This document shows, piece after piece, positions 27,930-37,988 of a DNA stretch of 64,000 nucleotides. A program made the translations under genes and the position numbers. The notes under the pieces are model-generated. The model was not told the origin of the DNA, did no database searches, and saw nothing but the letters and a program-made list of their open reading frames with translations. How positions within the stretch are numbered: the stretch's first letter is position 1; every line of letters starts with the position of its first letter. Origin of the DNA: Thioclava sediminum (lineage in GTDB: Bacteria; Pseudomonadota; Alphaproteobacteria; Rhodobacterales; Rhodobacteraceae); contig NZ_MPZV01000002.1 of the NCBI RefSeq assembly GCF_002020355.1, positions 930,001 through 994,000 of the forward strand, given 5' to 3'.

Positions 27930-28300
27930 TGCTTTGCCCCGTCTTGTCGCAACCCGCGCATGATGGCGGTGTTCACGTCGATCAGCGCATCGACCGACCG
28001 GTCTTGCGAAAGCACGAGGCGGCTATGCGCGTGCGTGAACTCGTGCAGGAAAAAGATGCGGGCGCGAAGATCTTGCGGCAAGCCATTCTCCGGATCGGCG
28101 ACATCCGCCGCAAGCGCGGTCCAGAGGCGGCGGTTTTCGAAGATCGCTTCTGCCAGCGCGGCAAAAGGGGCATCTTGCGAAGAGACCTGTTTGAGGCGGC
28201 GCGTGATGCGGGCGAAGAGTTCGAATTCGAGCCCTCGCGGCGTGCGCATCGGCTGGCTGGGATTGGAATAGGCCGTTTTGGCCAAAGTCGTCGCGTACAC
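27926..28300 (-). CDS. flaF: Flagellar biosynthesis regulator FlaF
   Basis: 124 residues beginning at a GTG (28300) with GGAAGGAT upstream; the open frame continues 15 codons further without conserved sequence. Contains PRGLEFELFARITRRLK and FFLHEFTHAHSRLVLSQ, matching FlaF. FlaF helps flagellin synthesis and secretion, opposing FlbT. A stable hairpin lies between flagellin and this gene. Confidence 0.92.
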   Translation of the reverse strand: MYATTLAKTAYSNPSQPMRTPRGLEFELFARITRRLKQVSSQDAPFAALAEAIFENRRLWTALAADVADPENGLPQDLRARIFFLHEFTHAHSRLVLSQDRSVDALIDVNTAIMRGLRQDGAKQ

Positions 28301-28355
28301 GGGAAATCCTTCCGGTGACTGAAACTGATCATGCGCGCGGCACATGAGGGAAGCG

Positions 28356-28377
28356 GGGGCGCCAAGTCAGGCGCCCC
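28356..28377 (-). terminator. Hairpin after the flagellin gene
   Basis: GGGGCGCC (28356-28363) pairs with GGCGCCCC (28370-28377) around a 6-nt loop, 11 bp after the flagellin stop. There is no T-run, so it may be an mRNA-stabilising or partial terminator structure separating abundant flagellin mRNA from flaF-flbT. Confidence 0.55.
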
Positions 28378-28387
28378 TACCCGAGCC

Positions 28388-29629
28388 TTAGCGGAACAGC
28401 GAGAGAATGTTCTGCGGCTGCTGGTTGGCGATCGAGAGCGCCTGGATGCCCAACTGCTGCTGCGTCTGCAGCGCCTGAAGACGGGCCGAGGCCTCTTCCA
28501 TGTCAGCGTCAATCATCGAACCGATACCCGCTTTGAGCGAGTCGCTGAGGCTGGAGATGAAATCGGCTTGCGTGCCGATCCGTCCCTCCACGGAACCGAA
28601 GGACGATGCCGCGTCGGTTGCGGTCTGGATCAGCGTTTCGATATTGGAGAGCGCCGCGGTCGCCCCCGCATCACTGGTCACGTCGATCGATGCGACCGCG
28701 CCGAGGCCGCCTGCCCCCGCATTGACGAATTGAGACACGATCGTAAGGTCTCCCGCCAGATCGGCGATACCGTCATTTTTGAAGGTGAGAGTCGAATCGC
28801 TGGTGGTGCTGACACCGGCCGTGAAGTCGACTTGCAGGTTGGCGATACCCAGCGCATCGATTGCCGATTTGAGGCCTGCTGCGATCAGGTCGGTGCGCGC
28901 GGTTCCGGTCTGCGCCGCGTCTGCAGCCGAGAGCGTGTAGCTGACGGTTTGATCACCCAAGGTGACCCTGACGCTATCACCCGCAGCCCAGGTCACCGTA
29001 TCATCAAGTACGAGGTCTTCCCCGGTCCCATCGGCCTTGGCGAGAGTCGTTGCGGCAACGTCCTTATCGGTGGACACCCCGTCGGACGCCGTGAAGACAG
29101 CTTTGGCGGAATACCCACCGACCGACAGGTTCTGCGCGTCGACGTCGATATGACTTGCAGAGACGGTGCCGTCCGACGCGCGATCGAGCGAAGACAGAAC
29201 CTTGACCGTCGCGGCCGAAGAGCCATCGACCAAGTTCAGCCCGTTGAACTGAGCCGCCCCGACCACCGAGGTCAACTGTTCCTGCAAGGCGTCGATATCG
29301 GTCTGGATCTTGTCGCGATCCACATTCGCTTCCTGCGCTGCGACGATCTTGGTTTTCATATCCGTCAGAAGGTCGGTGACGGTTTCGGCCGCCTTACGAG
29401 CGACGGCAACGGTCGACTCGCCCAGTGCGAGGCTGTCCGAAATGCCAGAGAAGCTCTTAACATCGGATTCCATGACCTTCGAAATCGCCCAGACAGCCGC
29501 GTTGTCTTTCGCCGAGCCGACGGCTTTGCCGGTCGAGATTTCGGACTGCGTGGTGGCGAGGCCGGAATTGATCCCTTTGAGGGTCTGCAGCGCGACCATC
29601 GCGCCGGTATTCGTCAGAATGCTGGACAT
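28388..29629 (-). CDS. fliC: Flagellin
   Basis: 413 residues. The N-terminal D0/D1 helices (SSILTNTGAMVALQTLKGIN, SGLATTQSEISTGKAVGSAK) and C-terminal helix (LQTQQQLGIQALSIANQQPQ, ending NILSLFR) are classic flagellin; the middle 130-310 is a variable surface domain rich in Thr, Asp and Ser. It is exported through the flagellar type III system to form the filament. The ribosome site AAGGAT precedes the ATG. The roughly 200-bp leader upstream is a likely target for FlbT. Confidence 0.96.
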   Translation of the reverse strand: MSSILTNTGAMVALQTLKGINSGLATTQSEISTGKAVGSAKDNAAVWAISKVMESDVKSFSGISDSLALGESTVAVARKAAETVTDLLTDMKTKIVAAQEANVDRDKIQTDIDALQEQLTSVVGAAQFNGLNLVDGSSAATVKVLSSLDRASDGTVSASHIDVDAQNLSVGGYSAKAVFTASDGVSTDKDVAATTLAKADGTGEDLVLDDTVTWAAGDSVRVTLGDQTVSYTLSAADAAQTGTARTDLIAAGLKSAIDALGIANLQVDFTAGVSTTSDSTLTFKNDGIADLAGDLTIVSQFVNAGAGGLGAVASIDVTSDAGATAALSNIETLIQTATDAASSFGSVEGRIGTQADFISSLSDSLKAGIGSMIDADMEEASARLQALQTQQQLGIQALSIANQQPQNILSLFR

Positions 29630-29837
29630 GATTTATCCTTTTAGTGTCGACGCTTTGCGTCACTCGATTGCAAAGCCGCGTGTTCGACGCGGCACTCAAG
29701 GCTTTCTGACCAATGCGCCTCCTGAGCCGTGAGGCGCGCCATCGCTTGGATGCGTCGTCACCATGGCCCTCCAAAGGCTAACAATCTGCTAAATCCCGCC
29801 CCCGATCTCTCAACAAATTCCTTTCATGATTAACAGC

Positions 29838-30176
29838 TTATGCACGACGCTCGAAATCTCCGCTGCCGCGGCGGATGGGCCGCGGTCGCCCTTCCTTGTC
29901 ATAGGACTCGAAGCCTTTCGCCGCCGTCACAATCGTTTTCAAACGAGCCTGCGCCGCGCGAACACCCGCAAGTGCCGAGGCCAATAGCGTCTGATTATCG
30001 CGTGCAAGCGCACGGATTTTCTCGACCGTGTCGCCATCAGGTTTCGTCAGCGCAGCCATCGCGCGCTCCTTTCGAGCGCTCAGCCCGACAAGGTCGGAAA
30101 AATCCGCCGAACGGATCGCTTCCCGTTCGAGCCGCAGCAGCGAGATCAGCTCTTCCGCAGCATTCGTATCAGACAT
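29838..30176 (-). CDS. FlgN-like flagellar export chaperone (probable)
   Basis: 112 residues from the ATG at 30176 (GGAGGGCAGG upstream). Helical protein with AEELISLLRLEREAIRSADF and RKERAMAAL near the N-terminus and a basic C-terminal tail (PRPIRRGSGDFERRA). Length, helicity and position behind a FlgJ-like gene fit FlgN, which chaperones hook-associated proteins, but sequence conservation in this family is low. Overlaps the preceding gene by 8 bp. Confidence 0.65.
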   Translation of the reverse strand: MSDTNAAEELISLLRLEREAIRSADFSDLVGLSARKERAMAALTKPDGDTVEKIRALARDNQTLLASALAGVRAAQARLKTIVTAAKGFESYDKEGRPRPIRRGSGDFERRA

Positions 30177-30453
30177 CCTGCCCTCCGTTCTTGAGCGATT
30201 CGAAGATGATTTCCGCAAGGCCAATTCCCCCGGCCTCGACCATGGCCTTGGACTGTTCGGCTCTCAGGAAGGACGTGAATTGCTCTTCGCCAATTCCACC
30301 GCCGAAAGCACCGCTTGCGGCTTTCATGCCCACCTCTTTAAGCATTTCCGAAAGGAACCCGGCTTCTAGTGCCTTCGCTTGCGCAAGCAGCTTGGCATCA
30401 TGCGAAGAGAGACCAGCCGCGTGCGGCAGCGGTGATACGGTCGGACTGTGCAT
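30169..30453 (-). CDS. FlgJ-type rod-binding protein (N-terminal domain only)
   Basis: 94 residues starting MHSPTVSPLPHAAG at 30453 (GGAGAG upstream). The segment AQAKALEAGFLSEMLKEVGM matches the rod-binding domain of FlgJ (PF10135). The muramidase domain of enterobacterial FlgJ is absent, as is normal in alphaproteobacteria. It helps cap or assemble the flagellar rod. Operonic with the FlgN-like gene; divergent from fliK. Confidence 0.8.
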   Translation of the reverse strand: MHSPTVSPLPHAAGLSSHDAKLLAQAKALEAGFLSEMLKEVGMKAASGAFGGGIGEEQFTSFLRAEQSKAMVEAGGIGLAEIIFESLKNGGQDV

Positions 30454-30562
30454 CGAACTCTCCAGTTGCAGATAATTTTCTGCACTCTGCCAGTCGGGCG
30501 TAAAGAATCGGTAAGTTCCTGCGGCGATAGTGGCCTCGACACAGACAGAAGTCGTGAGGACC

Positions 30563-32668
30563 ATGATTCCCTTTCCGATTCCAGCAACGCCGAAAGGCCC
30601 AAGCGGCCATCTCAAGGCAGCAGCGAGACCTACCGATACGGCGGAGTCGCCGGGCGGAACCTTCACGCTTGAAGAAGACGCCGCACCAAAAACCGTCGCA
30701 ATCCCTCTTGGCGTTAACTTGGTTGAGGAGCCAGAGGGAGGCGCCGACAAGGACCCGCAGTGTGAGGCTGAAGATGCTCAAGTAGCGCTGACGAACGAAT
30801 CCGGTGCTCGAGAATTGGCTGGCAGCGATTCTGACATTGTGCTGCCCGGTCAGCAGGGCCCGTTCGGCCCGACGCGGTCGGCGCTCACAGTCGCCCCAGA
30901 CCATCCCACAAAGCTCGATGGTCAAAAGAAGCCCGTGGAGCGCATTGTCTCGCATGATGGCCGCGCGACGTCTCGACTGAACGAAAAAGTAGACCGGGAG
31001 AGGGTTTCGCTCGCTCACACGGAGACGGACAAAATCGAAGCGAATATCCCTGACACGGCTTCGGAAAGCTCATTGCGTTTTGTGCAACTCTCGAACGTGA
31101 TGACCGTCCAGCCGCAGATCAGTGCACAAAACGCTGGCTTCGTGAACGATGGAACGCTCTCAATACTCGTTAGAAATGTTGCGGCGACCGTTGCGCCTCA
31201 CGACGCGAGCGGTCGGGTGCAAAGGCCTGCTGAAACTGGCGAAAATTCGGCGATAGTTGTGTCGTCAAAACCCGTGGTGTTTGTCCCAGGGATTGATAGC
31301 GCTCAACGTGCCGAGCCCGCATCGAAAGTTCCGACGCTCACAGCATCCGATGCAGAGGGGACAAAGGCAGGGAACGTTGAAACCAAAAGCACACCGCAGG
31401 AGAACGCAACTAGCTCGGGCCCTCTTCGTCCCGACGATCGTTCAGAAATGGCGCTTCTACGGGGCCCGAATGCTGCGCCTTCTTTCCATTCACCTGCTGC
31501 AACACATAACCCTCTGGCAGGCAAACAACCTGAAAGCGCGCCCGTCTTTGGCCAAAACAGTGCCCAAACCCAACCGACCGAAGCGTCAGCTGGGGCTGCG
31601 CGCACCGTTGCTCCAGAAACTGATCCGACGCTGACCGGGATGAAGAGACGCGCAGGAGACCAGGCAGCGCCGGCCTTCTCTCCACTGCCCTCCACGCTCG
31701 CCGAGCCGCCCAATGCGAAAACGCGAGCATCGAAGGCTGCAGACGTCAAAGTGAGCGCGAAGGAAGCACCGCAGCCCGTCGAGGCAAGCGTTGTCTCTTC
31801 GAGACTGCAGCAGGTCGCGAACGCAAATGCCCCACAGCACGAGCTTGCGACCGAGGCCTCCGCCCCCCCTTCAACTGTCGGCGCCTCTGGAGCGGTTGCG
31901 CGCCCCCAGCCTCAGCAGAACATGTCACCGATACTGAGCGTCGCGCAAAGCGATGCGCCGCAGCATGAAAAGGCTGGGGCGCCCGAGAGGTCGACCCGGC
32001 TGGAGGCCGCACCCCTCCCTTCGGGTGCCATACCCTATGCCTCACCCGCGCCCGCCCTCAAACGCATGGATCACGCACGGGCAACCTATCTCACGACAGC
32101 AGAGTTGGGTGCGACCAAGACCAATATGGACGACGCCGAGCTGACCGCCACGCGGGTCCATGTCGGTGAGACAGCAGAGACATGGGCCGCGGGCTCCGCC
32201 TCTCTGATCACCGCGTCGGGTGGGTCCGGGCAGACAAGCGCGGCGGTGCCCCCCGCGCCCGCTTCGATCGCGCAGTCGATCGCCCATCAGATTGGAATTT
32301 CGCTGCCACGGATGCCCGATCGACCGGTGGAGATTGCGCTTTCACCGGAGGAACTGGGCCATGTACGCATGACCCTCCATGCGAGCCAGAATGGCATGAC
32401 GGTGGCGATACACGCTGACCGTGCCGAGACGCTCGACCTCATGCGCCGCCATATCGACACGCTCGCGCGCGAAATGCACGACATGGGCTATGGCTCGCTC
32501 GATTTTCAGTTCAGCCAGCGCGACGAGCGTCCGCAGCAACGGCCCGACATGCTCGACGGCTTGGGCGCTGGCCCGGGCCTAGACCCAATTGAGACGCCGA
32601 TTGCCCCGGCCCCACGCGCGACCGCGCGCCTCGCCCCCCCGCAAAGCGGGCTCGATCTGCGGATGTAG
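30563..32668 (+). CDS. fliK: Flagellar hook-length control protein FliK
   Basis: 701 residues. The first 580 are low complexity, rich in Ala, Ser, Pro and Thr and apparently disordered, as expected for the molecular ruler part. The C-terminal domain (PVEIALSPEELGHVRMTLHA, MTVAIHADRAETLDLMRRHI) is the FliK export-switch domain. It sets hook length and switches secretion from hook to filament subunits. Start at 30563 (GAGGACC upstream) rather than the in-frame GTG at 30530. Base composition of the linker is less GC-rich than its neighbours. Confidence 0.9.
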   Translation: MIPFPIPATPKGPSGHLKAAARPTDTAESPGGTFTLEEDAAPKTVAIPLGVNLVEEPEGGADKDPQCEAEDAQVALTNESGARELAGSDSDIVLPGQQGPFGPTRSALTVAPDHPTKLDGQKKPVERIVSHDGRATSRLNEKVDRERVSLAHTETDKIEANIPDTASESSLRFVQLSNVMTVQPQISAQNAGFVNDGTLSILVRNVAATVAPHDASGRVQRPAETGENSAIVVSSKPVVFVPGIDSAQRAEPASKVPTLTASDAEGTKAGNVETKSTPQENATSSGPLRPDDRSEMALLRGPNAAPSFHSPAATHNPLAGKQPESAPVFGQNSAQTQPTEASAGAARTVAPETDPTLTGMKRRAGDQAAPAFSPLPSTLAEPPNAKTRASKAADVKVSAKEAPQPVEASVVSSRLQQVANANAPQHELATEASAPPSTVGASGAVARPQPQQNMSPILSVAQSDAPQHEKAGAPERSTRLEAAPLPSGAIPYASPAPALKRMDHARATYLTTAELGATKTNMDDAELTATRVHVGETAETWAAGSASLITASGGSGQTSAAVPPAPASIAQSIAHQIGISLPRMPDRPVEIALSPEELGHVRMTLHASQNGMTVAIHADRAETLDLMRRHIDTLAREMHDMGYGSLDFQFSQRDERPQQRPDMLDGLGAGPGLDPIETPIAPAPRATARLAPPQSGLDLRM

Positions 32669-32677
32669 GAGACGACC

Positions 32678-33361
32678 ATGACCACCACTTCCCCCATCAC
32701 CTCGCCTGCCACCGCCACGTCGGCCGTTACCGCCGCGGAGAACGGCACCAGCACCAAAGCGCCCTCGGCGCTGAGTTCGGATTTCGAGACTTTTCTGACG
32801 ATGCTGACCGTTCAAATGAAGAACCAGGACCCGCTCAACCCGATCGAAAGCGCGGATTTCGCAGTACAGCTCGCGACCTTTTCGGGTGTCGAGCAGCAGG
32901 TCAAGACCAATGACCTTCTGACTGTTTTGTCTGGTCAGATCGGGCTCGGCGGGTTGAGCGAACTGGCGGGTTGGGTCGGGATGCAGGCGCGTGCCGAGGC
33001 GCCAAGCTACTTCGACGGCGCGACGCCTGTGGATCTCGCGCCAGCCGCGCGATCGGGGGCCGATGCCGCGGTTCTCGTGGTCACGGATTCCACCGGGCGT
33101 CAGGTCGCGCAGAAACCGATCTCGCCCGCACTCGACAGCTATGCCTGGGGCGGCACGAACGACGCAGGTCAGCTACTGGGCGCAGGACAATACAGTTTCG
33201 CGCTGCAAAGCTACGCCTCGGGAAGTTTGATCGGCACCGACCCGGTCGCGGCCTACACGCGCGTGACCGAGGTGCAATCCGGCGCGGACGGCGCGCTGCT
33301 GACGCTTGAAGGCGGCGCCACGATCGCCGCGGACACGGTCAGTGCGCTACGGGACGGCTAA
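32678..33361 (+). CDS. flgD: Flagellar hook assembly protein FlgD
   Basis: 227 residues. The N-terminal block FETFLTMLTVQMKNQDPLNP and IESADFAVQLATFSGVEQQV is the FlgD scaffold signature; the rest has the FlgD tudor/Ig-like domain pattern (AYTRVTEVQSGADG). It caps the growing hook and is discarded afterwards. Nine bp after fliK, so cotranscribed. The stop overlaps the convergent ubiB stop. Confidence 0.93.
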   Translation: MTTTSPITSPATATSAVTAAENGTSTKAPSALSSDFETFLTMLTVQMKNQDPLNPIESADFAVQLATFSGVEQQVKTNDLLTVLSGQIGLGGLSELAGWVGMQARAEAPSYFDGATPVDLAPAARSGADAAVLVVTDSTGRQVAQKPISPALDSYAWGGTNDAGQLLGAGQYSFALQSYASGSLIGTDPVAAYTRVTEVQSGADGALLTLEGGATIAADTVSALRDG

Positions 33362-34887
33362 AGCAATTCGCCCAGCACGACTCCAAGGAGCAGCAAGGCG
33401 GTCCCGGCAGAGATCAGCGCGGCATAGCGCCAGCGGGTCACCGTCACGGGGGGCGGCGTCGGCTCGGTCTGTTTGCGGATCGCCGCTTTCACGAGGTCGG
33501 GGAGTTCCGGCCCGAAGCGGCCCAGCACCTGCACGGTCTTGCGCAGGTCATTCGCGATGGCGCGCGGGCCGAGGCTTTCGCGGATGTATTTTTCCACGAC
33601 CGGCTTGGCGACTTCCCACATATTGATCGACGGGTTCAGCGAGCGGGCGACCCCCTCGACAACCACCATCGTGCGCTGCAGCAATATCAGCTGCGTCTGG
33701 GTCTGCATCCCGAACCGCTCGGTCACCTCGAAGAGATAAGCCAGCAACCGCGCCATCGAGATATGCGTCGCATCCATCCCGAAGATCGGCTCGCCGACAG
33801 CGCGCAGCGCCAGAGCGAACTCGTCGACATCGCGATCGGCGGGGACATACCCGGCCTCGAAATGCACCTCGGCCACGCGTTTATAGTCGCGCTGGATGAA
33901 GCCCATGAGAATCTCGGCATAGACCCGGCGGGTATATTCGTCGATCTGCCCCATGATCCCGAAATCATAGGCAAGGATATCGCCGTTCCCGGCCACCTTG
34001 AGATTGCCGTGATGCATGTCGGCATGGAAAAAACCGTCGCGTAGCGCGTGGCTGAGAAACAGCTGCAAGACGCGCTCGCCAATGCCGGAAACATCATGGC
34101 CCGCCCCGCGCAGACCGTCCGGGTCGCCCATCGGCAGCCCCTCGGCCCAGTCGAGCACCATCACCCGCTTGGCCGAGAGGTTCCAGACCGGCTGCGGCAC
34201 CACGAAACCTGCATCGCCTTCAGTATTCGCGCCGAATTGCGAGGCCGAGGCCGCTTCCAGACGCAGGTCCAGCTCGCCCAGAACCACGGATTCGAAATGC
34301 TTGATCACCTCGCTCGGGCGTAGACGGCGCGACGCGGGCGAAATCCGTTCGATCATCGCGGCGGCGAAGTGGAAGGCGTCGAGATCGCGGCGGAAAGCGC
34401 GCTCGATCCCCGGACGCAGCACCTTCACCGCGACGCGCTCGCCCGTATCGGCGCGGCGCGCGGAATGGACCTGCGCGATCGAGGCGGCCGCGACGGGCTC
34501 GGAAAACTCCATGAACAGCTGATCGGCGGGCGCACCCAGTTCTTCCTCGACCATGCGTTTGGCCACGGAAGTCTCGAAGGGCGGCAGCTTGTCCTGCAGC
34601 ACGCGCAGCTGATCGGCCAGCTCCGAGCCGACCACGTCGGGCCGTGTCGAGAGGACCTGACCGAACTTGATATAGGCCGGGCCCAGCGCGGTGATCGCGC
34701 GCGTTACCGGCGGCAGGTCCGGATCGCCCTTGTAGCCGAGCCACGCGAAGGGCGCGCTGATCGCATAGGCCACGGCGCGTAGCCGCGGCGGCGCGTCCAT
34801 CGCTTCGAGCGCCTGATGCATCGCACCCGTGCGGATGAAGGTCGCGCCCGTCCGGATCAGGCGCCAGATATTATGGGGTCCGCGCAT
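33358..34887 (-). CDS. ubiB: UbiB, ubiquinone biosynthesis regulatory kinase-like protein
   Basis: 509 residues with the atypical ABC1/ADCK kinase domain: AYIKFGQVLSTRPDVVG (the KxGQ motif), ERVAVKVLRPGIE (VAVK lysine) and GFFHADMHHGNLKV (catalytic loop). Two hydrophobic helices at the C-terminus anchor it in the inner membrane. It supports ubiquinone assembly by ATPase activity. It lies 3 bp downstream of ubiE, forming a quinone operon. Confidence 0.95.
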   Translation of the reverse strand: MRGPHNIWRLIRTGATFIRTGAMHQALEAMDAPPRLRAVAYAISAPFAWLGYKGDPDLPPVTRAITALGPAYIKFGQVLSTRPDVVGSELADQLRVLQDKLPPFETSVAKRMVEEELGAPADQLFMEFSEPVAAASIAQVHSARRADTGERVAVKVLRPGIERAFRRDLDAFHFAAAMIERISPASRRLRPSEVIKHFESVVLGELDLRLEAASASQFGANTEGDAGFVVPQPVWNLSAKRVMVLDWAEGLPMGDPDGLRGAGHDVSGIGERVLQLFLSHALRDGFFHADMHHGNLKVAGNGDILAYDFGIMGQIDEYTRRVYAEILMGFIQRDYKRVAEVHFEAGYVPADRDVDEFALALRAVGEPIFGMDATHISMARLLAYLFEVTERFGMQTQTQLILLQRTMVVVEGVARSLNPSINMWEVAKPVVEKYIRESLGPRAIANDLRKTVQVLGRFGPELPDLVKAAIRKQTEPTPPPVTVTRWRYAALISAGTALLLLGVVLGELL

Positions 34888-34890
34888 CGG

Positions 34891-35643
34891 TTAAAGTTTC
34901 CAGCCCGAATGCAGCGCCGCGATCCCCATCGAGAGGTTCCGGTAGGAGACATTCTCGAACCCGGCCTCGCGGATCATCTGCGCGAATGTCTCCTGCGTCG
35001 GGAATTTGCGGATCGATTCCACCAGATACTGATAGCTGTCGCGGTCATTCGCGACGATCTCGCCCATCTTCGGAATCACGTTGAAGGAATAGAGATCATA
35101 GGCCTTCTGCATCATCTCGTTCGGAATCTGGCTGAATTCGAGCACCATGATCCGCCCGCCGGGCTTGAGAACCCGGTAGGCTTCCTTGAGCGCATCAGGA
35201 ATCCGCGTCACGTTCCGGATGCCGAAAGAGATCGTGTAGACGTCGAAGGAATTATCCGCGAAGGGCAGTGCCATCGCATCGCCCACGACCCAATCGAGAC
35301 TGTCGGCCATGCTTTCGGCCTCGGCGCGTTTGCGGCCCTCGACCAGCATCGATTCGGTCATATCGCAGACCGTGGCGTGGCCCGAGCCCGCGCGCTTGAG
35401 GAAGCGGAAGGACACGTCGCCCGTGCCGCCCGCCACATCGAGCAGCTTCTGACCCGGTCGCGGCGCGAGCCAATCCATCATCGCATCTTTCCAGACGCGG
35501 TGGATGCCCATGCTCATCAGGTCGTTCATGATGTCGTATTTCGATGCCACCCGCGAAAACACGCCGTGAACCATGCCTGCCTTGGCATCTTCGTCCACGG
35601 TCTGAAAACCGAAATGCGTGGTCTTTGATTGCTCTGCGCTCAT
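34891..35643 (-). CDS. ubiE: Ubiquinone/menaquinone methyltransferase UbiE
   Basis: 250 residues. SAM-binding motif I is [17 protein letters not shown], with the UbiE-specific [18 protein letters not shown] and the [20 protein letters not shown] block. It C-methylates the ubiquinone precursor. First gene of the ubiE-ubiB pair; the 76 bp to mutM hold a divergent promoter region. Confidence 0.97.
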   Translation of the reverse strand: MSAEQSKTTHFGFQTVDEDAKAGMVHGVFSRVASKYDIMNDLMSMGIHRVWKDAMMDWLAPRPGQKLLDVAGGTGDVSFRFLKRAGSGHATVCDMTESMLVEGRKRAEAESMADSLDWVVGDAMALPFADNSFDVYTISFGIRNVTRIPDALKEAYRVLKPGGRIMVLEFSQIPNEMMQKAYDLYSFNVIPKMGEIVANDRDSYQYLVESIRKFPTQETFAQMIREAGFENVSYRNLSMGIAALHSGWKL

Positions 35644-35719
35644 GGGCCCTTGCCGTTCCTCATTTCACCCCCTTCTTATAGGGGCCCTTTGCCCCAAGAC
35701 AATGCGATGAGGAGGAACA

Positions 35720-36565
35720 ATGCCCGAATTGCCCGAGGTCGAGACGGTTCGTCGCGGGTTGGTCCCGGCCATGGAAGGCCATCGGATCGAACGCGCCGAA
35801 GTCAATCGGCCCGACCTGCGCTGGCCCCTGCCCGAGCGGATGGCGGAGCGGTTGCAAGGTGCCCGCATCGACCGACTGCGGCGACGGTCGAAATACATCC
35901 TGGCCGATCTCGATAGCGGGGAGAGCCTGCTGATCCATCTGGGGATGTCCGGGCGGATGCTGGTGTCGGGCGTGACGCTCGGCGAATTTCATCTCGATCA
36001 TCCGGCGCCTGCCAAGCACGATCACGTTGTTTTGCACATGTCCGGCGGCGGACGCGTGACCTTCAACGATGCGCGCCGTTTCGGGGCGATGGATCTGGTG
36101 CTGACCGAGCGCGAGCAGGCCCATTGGCTGCTGGCGGGGCTGGGCCCCGAGCCCTTCGGCAACGACTTCCACGAAGACTATCTGGTCGAGGCGCTCAAAC
36201 GCCGCGCGACGCCGATCAAATCCGCGCTGCTCGATCAGCATATCGTGGCGGGTCTGGGCAACATCTATGTCTGTGAAGTGCTGCACCGGGCAGGTATCGA
36301 CCCGCGCCGTCAGGCGAAGCGGATTTCGAACCTGCGGCTCGCCTCGCTCGTGCCGATCATCCGCGAAGTACTGACCGAGGCGATCTCGGCCGGCGGCTCG
36401 TCCCTGCGCGACCATCGTCAGGCGGATGGGGAGCTGGGGTATTTCCAGCACAGCTTCCATGTCTACGACCGCGAGGACACGCCCTGCACCACCTGCGGCA
36501 CGCCAATCCGGCGCATCGTTCAGTCGGGACGTTCGACCTTTTTCTGCCCGTCTTGCCAGAAATGA
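35720..36565 (+). CDS. mutM: Formamidopyrimidine-DNA glycosylase
   Basis: 281 residues. Starts with [14 protein letters not shown], where Pro2-Glu3 are catalytic after Met removal, and ends with the zinc finger [12 protein letters not shown]...FFCPSCQK. QMxGRM-like loop is present ([11 protein letters not shown]). It removes 8-oxoguanine from DNA. A GGAGGAA site precedes the ATG. Divergent from ubiE, the conserved order in alphaproteobacteria. Confidence 0.97.
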   Translation: MPELPEVETVRRGLVPAMEGHRIERAEVNRPDLRWPLPERMAERLQGARIDRLRRRSKYILADLDSGESLLIHLGMSGRMLVSGVTLGEFHLDHPAPAKHDHVVLHMSGGGRVTFNDARRFGAMDLVLTEREQAHWLLAGLGPEPFGNDFHEDYLVEALKRRATPIKSALLDQHIVAGLGNIYVCEVLHRAGIDPRRQAKRISNLRLASLVPIIREVLTEAISAGGSSLRDHRQADGELGYFQHSFHVYDREDTPCTTCGTPIRRIVQSGRSTFFCPSCQK

Positions 36566-36651
36566 CGCAGCGCCCTCGCGTCATAAGACGCTTGATCTGA
36601 TTTGATGCTCTGCTAGGAGTCCCGTTCAGAGACAAGGAAAGGCAAGACCGA

Positions 36652-37428
36652 ATGGCCTACCAGACCCTGATCGTCGAGATCGAGGATTACGTTGCCCTGA
36701 TCCGGCTCAACCGCCCCGACGCACTGAATGCCCTGAACTCCCAATTGCTGGGGGAACTGGCCGAGGCGCTGAAATCGGCGGAAGAGAATGACAAGGTGCG
36801 TTGCATCGTCATCACCGGTTCGGAAAAGGCCTTCGCGGCTGGCGCAGACATCAAGGAAATGTCGGAAAAGAGCTTCGTGGACATGTTCACGAGCGACTTC
36901 TTCGGCAAAGAAGCGGATGCCATCAATCGCATCCGCAAACCGATCATCGCTGCAGTGGCGGGCTACGCGCTCGGCGGCGGCTGTGAACTGGCGATGATGT
37001 GCGATTTCATCATCTGTGCGGAGAACGCCAAGTTCGGCCAGCCCGAGATCAATCTCGGCGTGATTGCCGGGATCGGCGGCACCCAGCGCCTGACGCGCTT
37101 CGTGGGCAAGTCCAAGGCGATGGACATGCACCTCACGGGCCGCTTCATGGATGCGGGCGAGGCTGAACGGTCGGGGCTTGTCAGCCGGGTCGTTCCGAAC
37201 GCCAAGCTGATCCCCGAGACGATGGCCGCGGCGCAGAAGATCGCCGAGAAATCGATGCTCGCCACTCGCGCCGCGAAAGAAGCGGTCAACCGCTCCTACG
37301 AGACGACGATGAACGAGGGCATCCTGTTCGAGCGTCGTCTGTTCCACGGGCTGTTTGCGACGGACGACCAGAAAGAGGGCATGGCCGCCTTCCTCGAAAA
37401 GCGCGAGCCGCAATTCCGCGACAAGTGA
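36652..37428 (+). CDS. Enoyl-CoA hydratase
   Basis: 258 residues of the crotonase family. [17 protein letters not shown] forms the first oxyanion-hole element, [20 protein letters not shown] the second, and [20 protein letters not shown] contains the catalytic Glu region. It hydrates trans-2-enoyl-CoA in fatty-acid or amino-acid breakdown; length and sequence resemble short-chain enoyl-CoA hydratase (FadB1/Crt type). Monocistronic, with a terminator behind. Confidence 0.93.
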   Translation: MAYQTLIVEIEDYVALIRLNRPDALNALNSQLLGELAEALKSAEENDKVRCIVITGSEKAFAAGADIKEMSEKSFVDMFTSDFFGKEADAINRIRKPIIAAVAGYALGGGCELAMMCDFIICAENAKFGQPEINLGVIAGIGGTQRLTRFVGKSKAMDMHLTGRFMDAGEAERSGLVSRVVPNAKLIPETMAAAQKIAEKSMLATRAAKEAVNRSYETTMNEGILFERRLFHGLFATDDQKEGMAAFLEKREPQFRDK

Positions 37429-37459
37429 GCCCTTAGGGCTACCAACGCGACAGCAGATG

Positions 37460-37481
37460 GCGGGGCTTCGGCCCCGCTTTT
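37460..37481 (+). terminator. Rho-independent terminator after enoyl-CoA hydratase
   Basis: GCGGGGC-TTCG-GCCCCGC followed by TTTT: a 7-bp GC stem with a stable TTCG tetraloop, 31 bp after the stop codon. Confidence 0.85.
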
Positions 37482-37636
37482 CATTATTCCCTTTCCCTTT
37501 CACGCATTTTGGCTTATGAGGCCGCCTCACATGCGCGTGGAGCCCGCTTAGGCTAGAATCATCTAGGTTCGCTGGAGCCCGGGGTCTGTCGTGCGATTGA
37601 AAGATTTGAACAGACCCGGAAAGTGGGAAGATACAC

Positions 37637-37903
37637 ATGGCTAACACGCCCCAGTCCAAGAAACGCGCCCGTCAGAACGAGCGCCGCCAAGACGTCAACA
37701 AAGCACGTCGTTCGCGCATCCGTACCTTCATCCGCAAAGTCGAAGAAGCCATCACTTCGGGCGACTACGAAGCGGCAACCAACGCCCTGCGCGCGGCTCA
37801 GCCCGAACTGGCTCGCGGCGTCACCAAAGGCGTTCTGCACAAGAACACCGCATCGCGCAAAGTCTCGCGCCTCGCTTCGCGCGTGAAGGCCCTCAAGGCC
37901 TGA
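37637..37903 (+). CDS. rpsT: 30S ribosomal protein S20
   Basis: 88 residues, basic and helical: [20 protein letters not shown] at the start and [19 protein letters not shown]-like block (here [20 protein letters not shown]) near the end. Binds 16S rRNA. Position just before dnaA is conserved in alphaproteobacteria. Strong terminator follows. A TAGAAT hexamer within the palindrome CTAGAATCATCTAG (37553-37566) lies upstream and could be a -10 element. Confidence 0.97.
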   Translation: MANTPQSKKRARQNERRQDVNKARRSRIRTFIRKVEEAITSGDYEAATNALRAAQPELARGVTKGVLHKNTASRKVSRLASRVKALKA

Positions 37904-37951
37904 TCTGCGTCCCCGAGCGAACTGGCTCGGGAATACGCTGGATTCCTTAAG

Positions 37952-37988
37952 AAAAACGCGTCTGCCTATCTGGCAGGCGCGTTTTTTC
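37952..37988 (+). terminator. Rho-independent terminator of rpsT
   Basis: A 12-bp stem (about 37955-37966 with 37972-37983, one G-T pair) with a 5-nt loop, preceded by an A-run and followed by a run of T. Lies 49 bp after rpsT. Confidence 0.88.
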
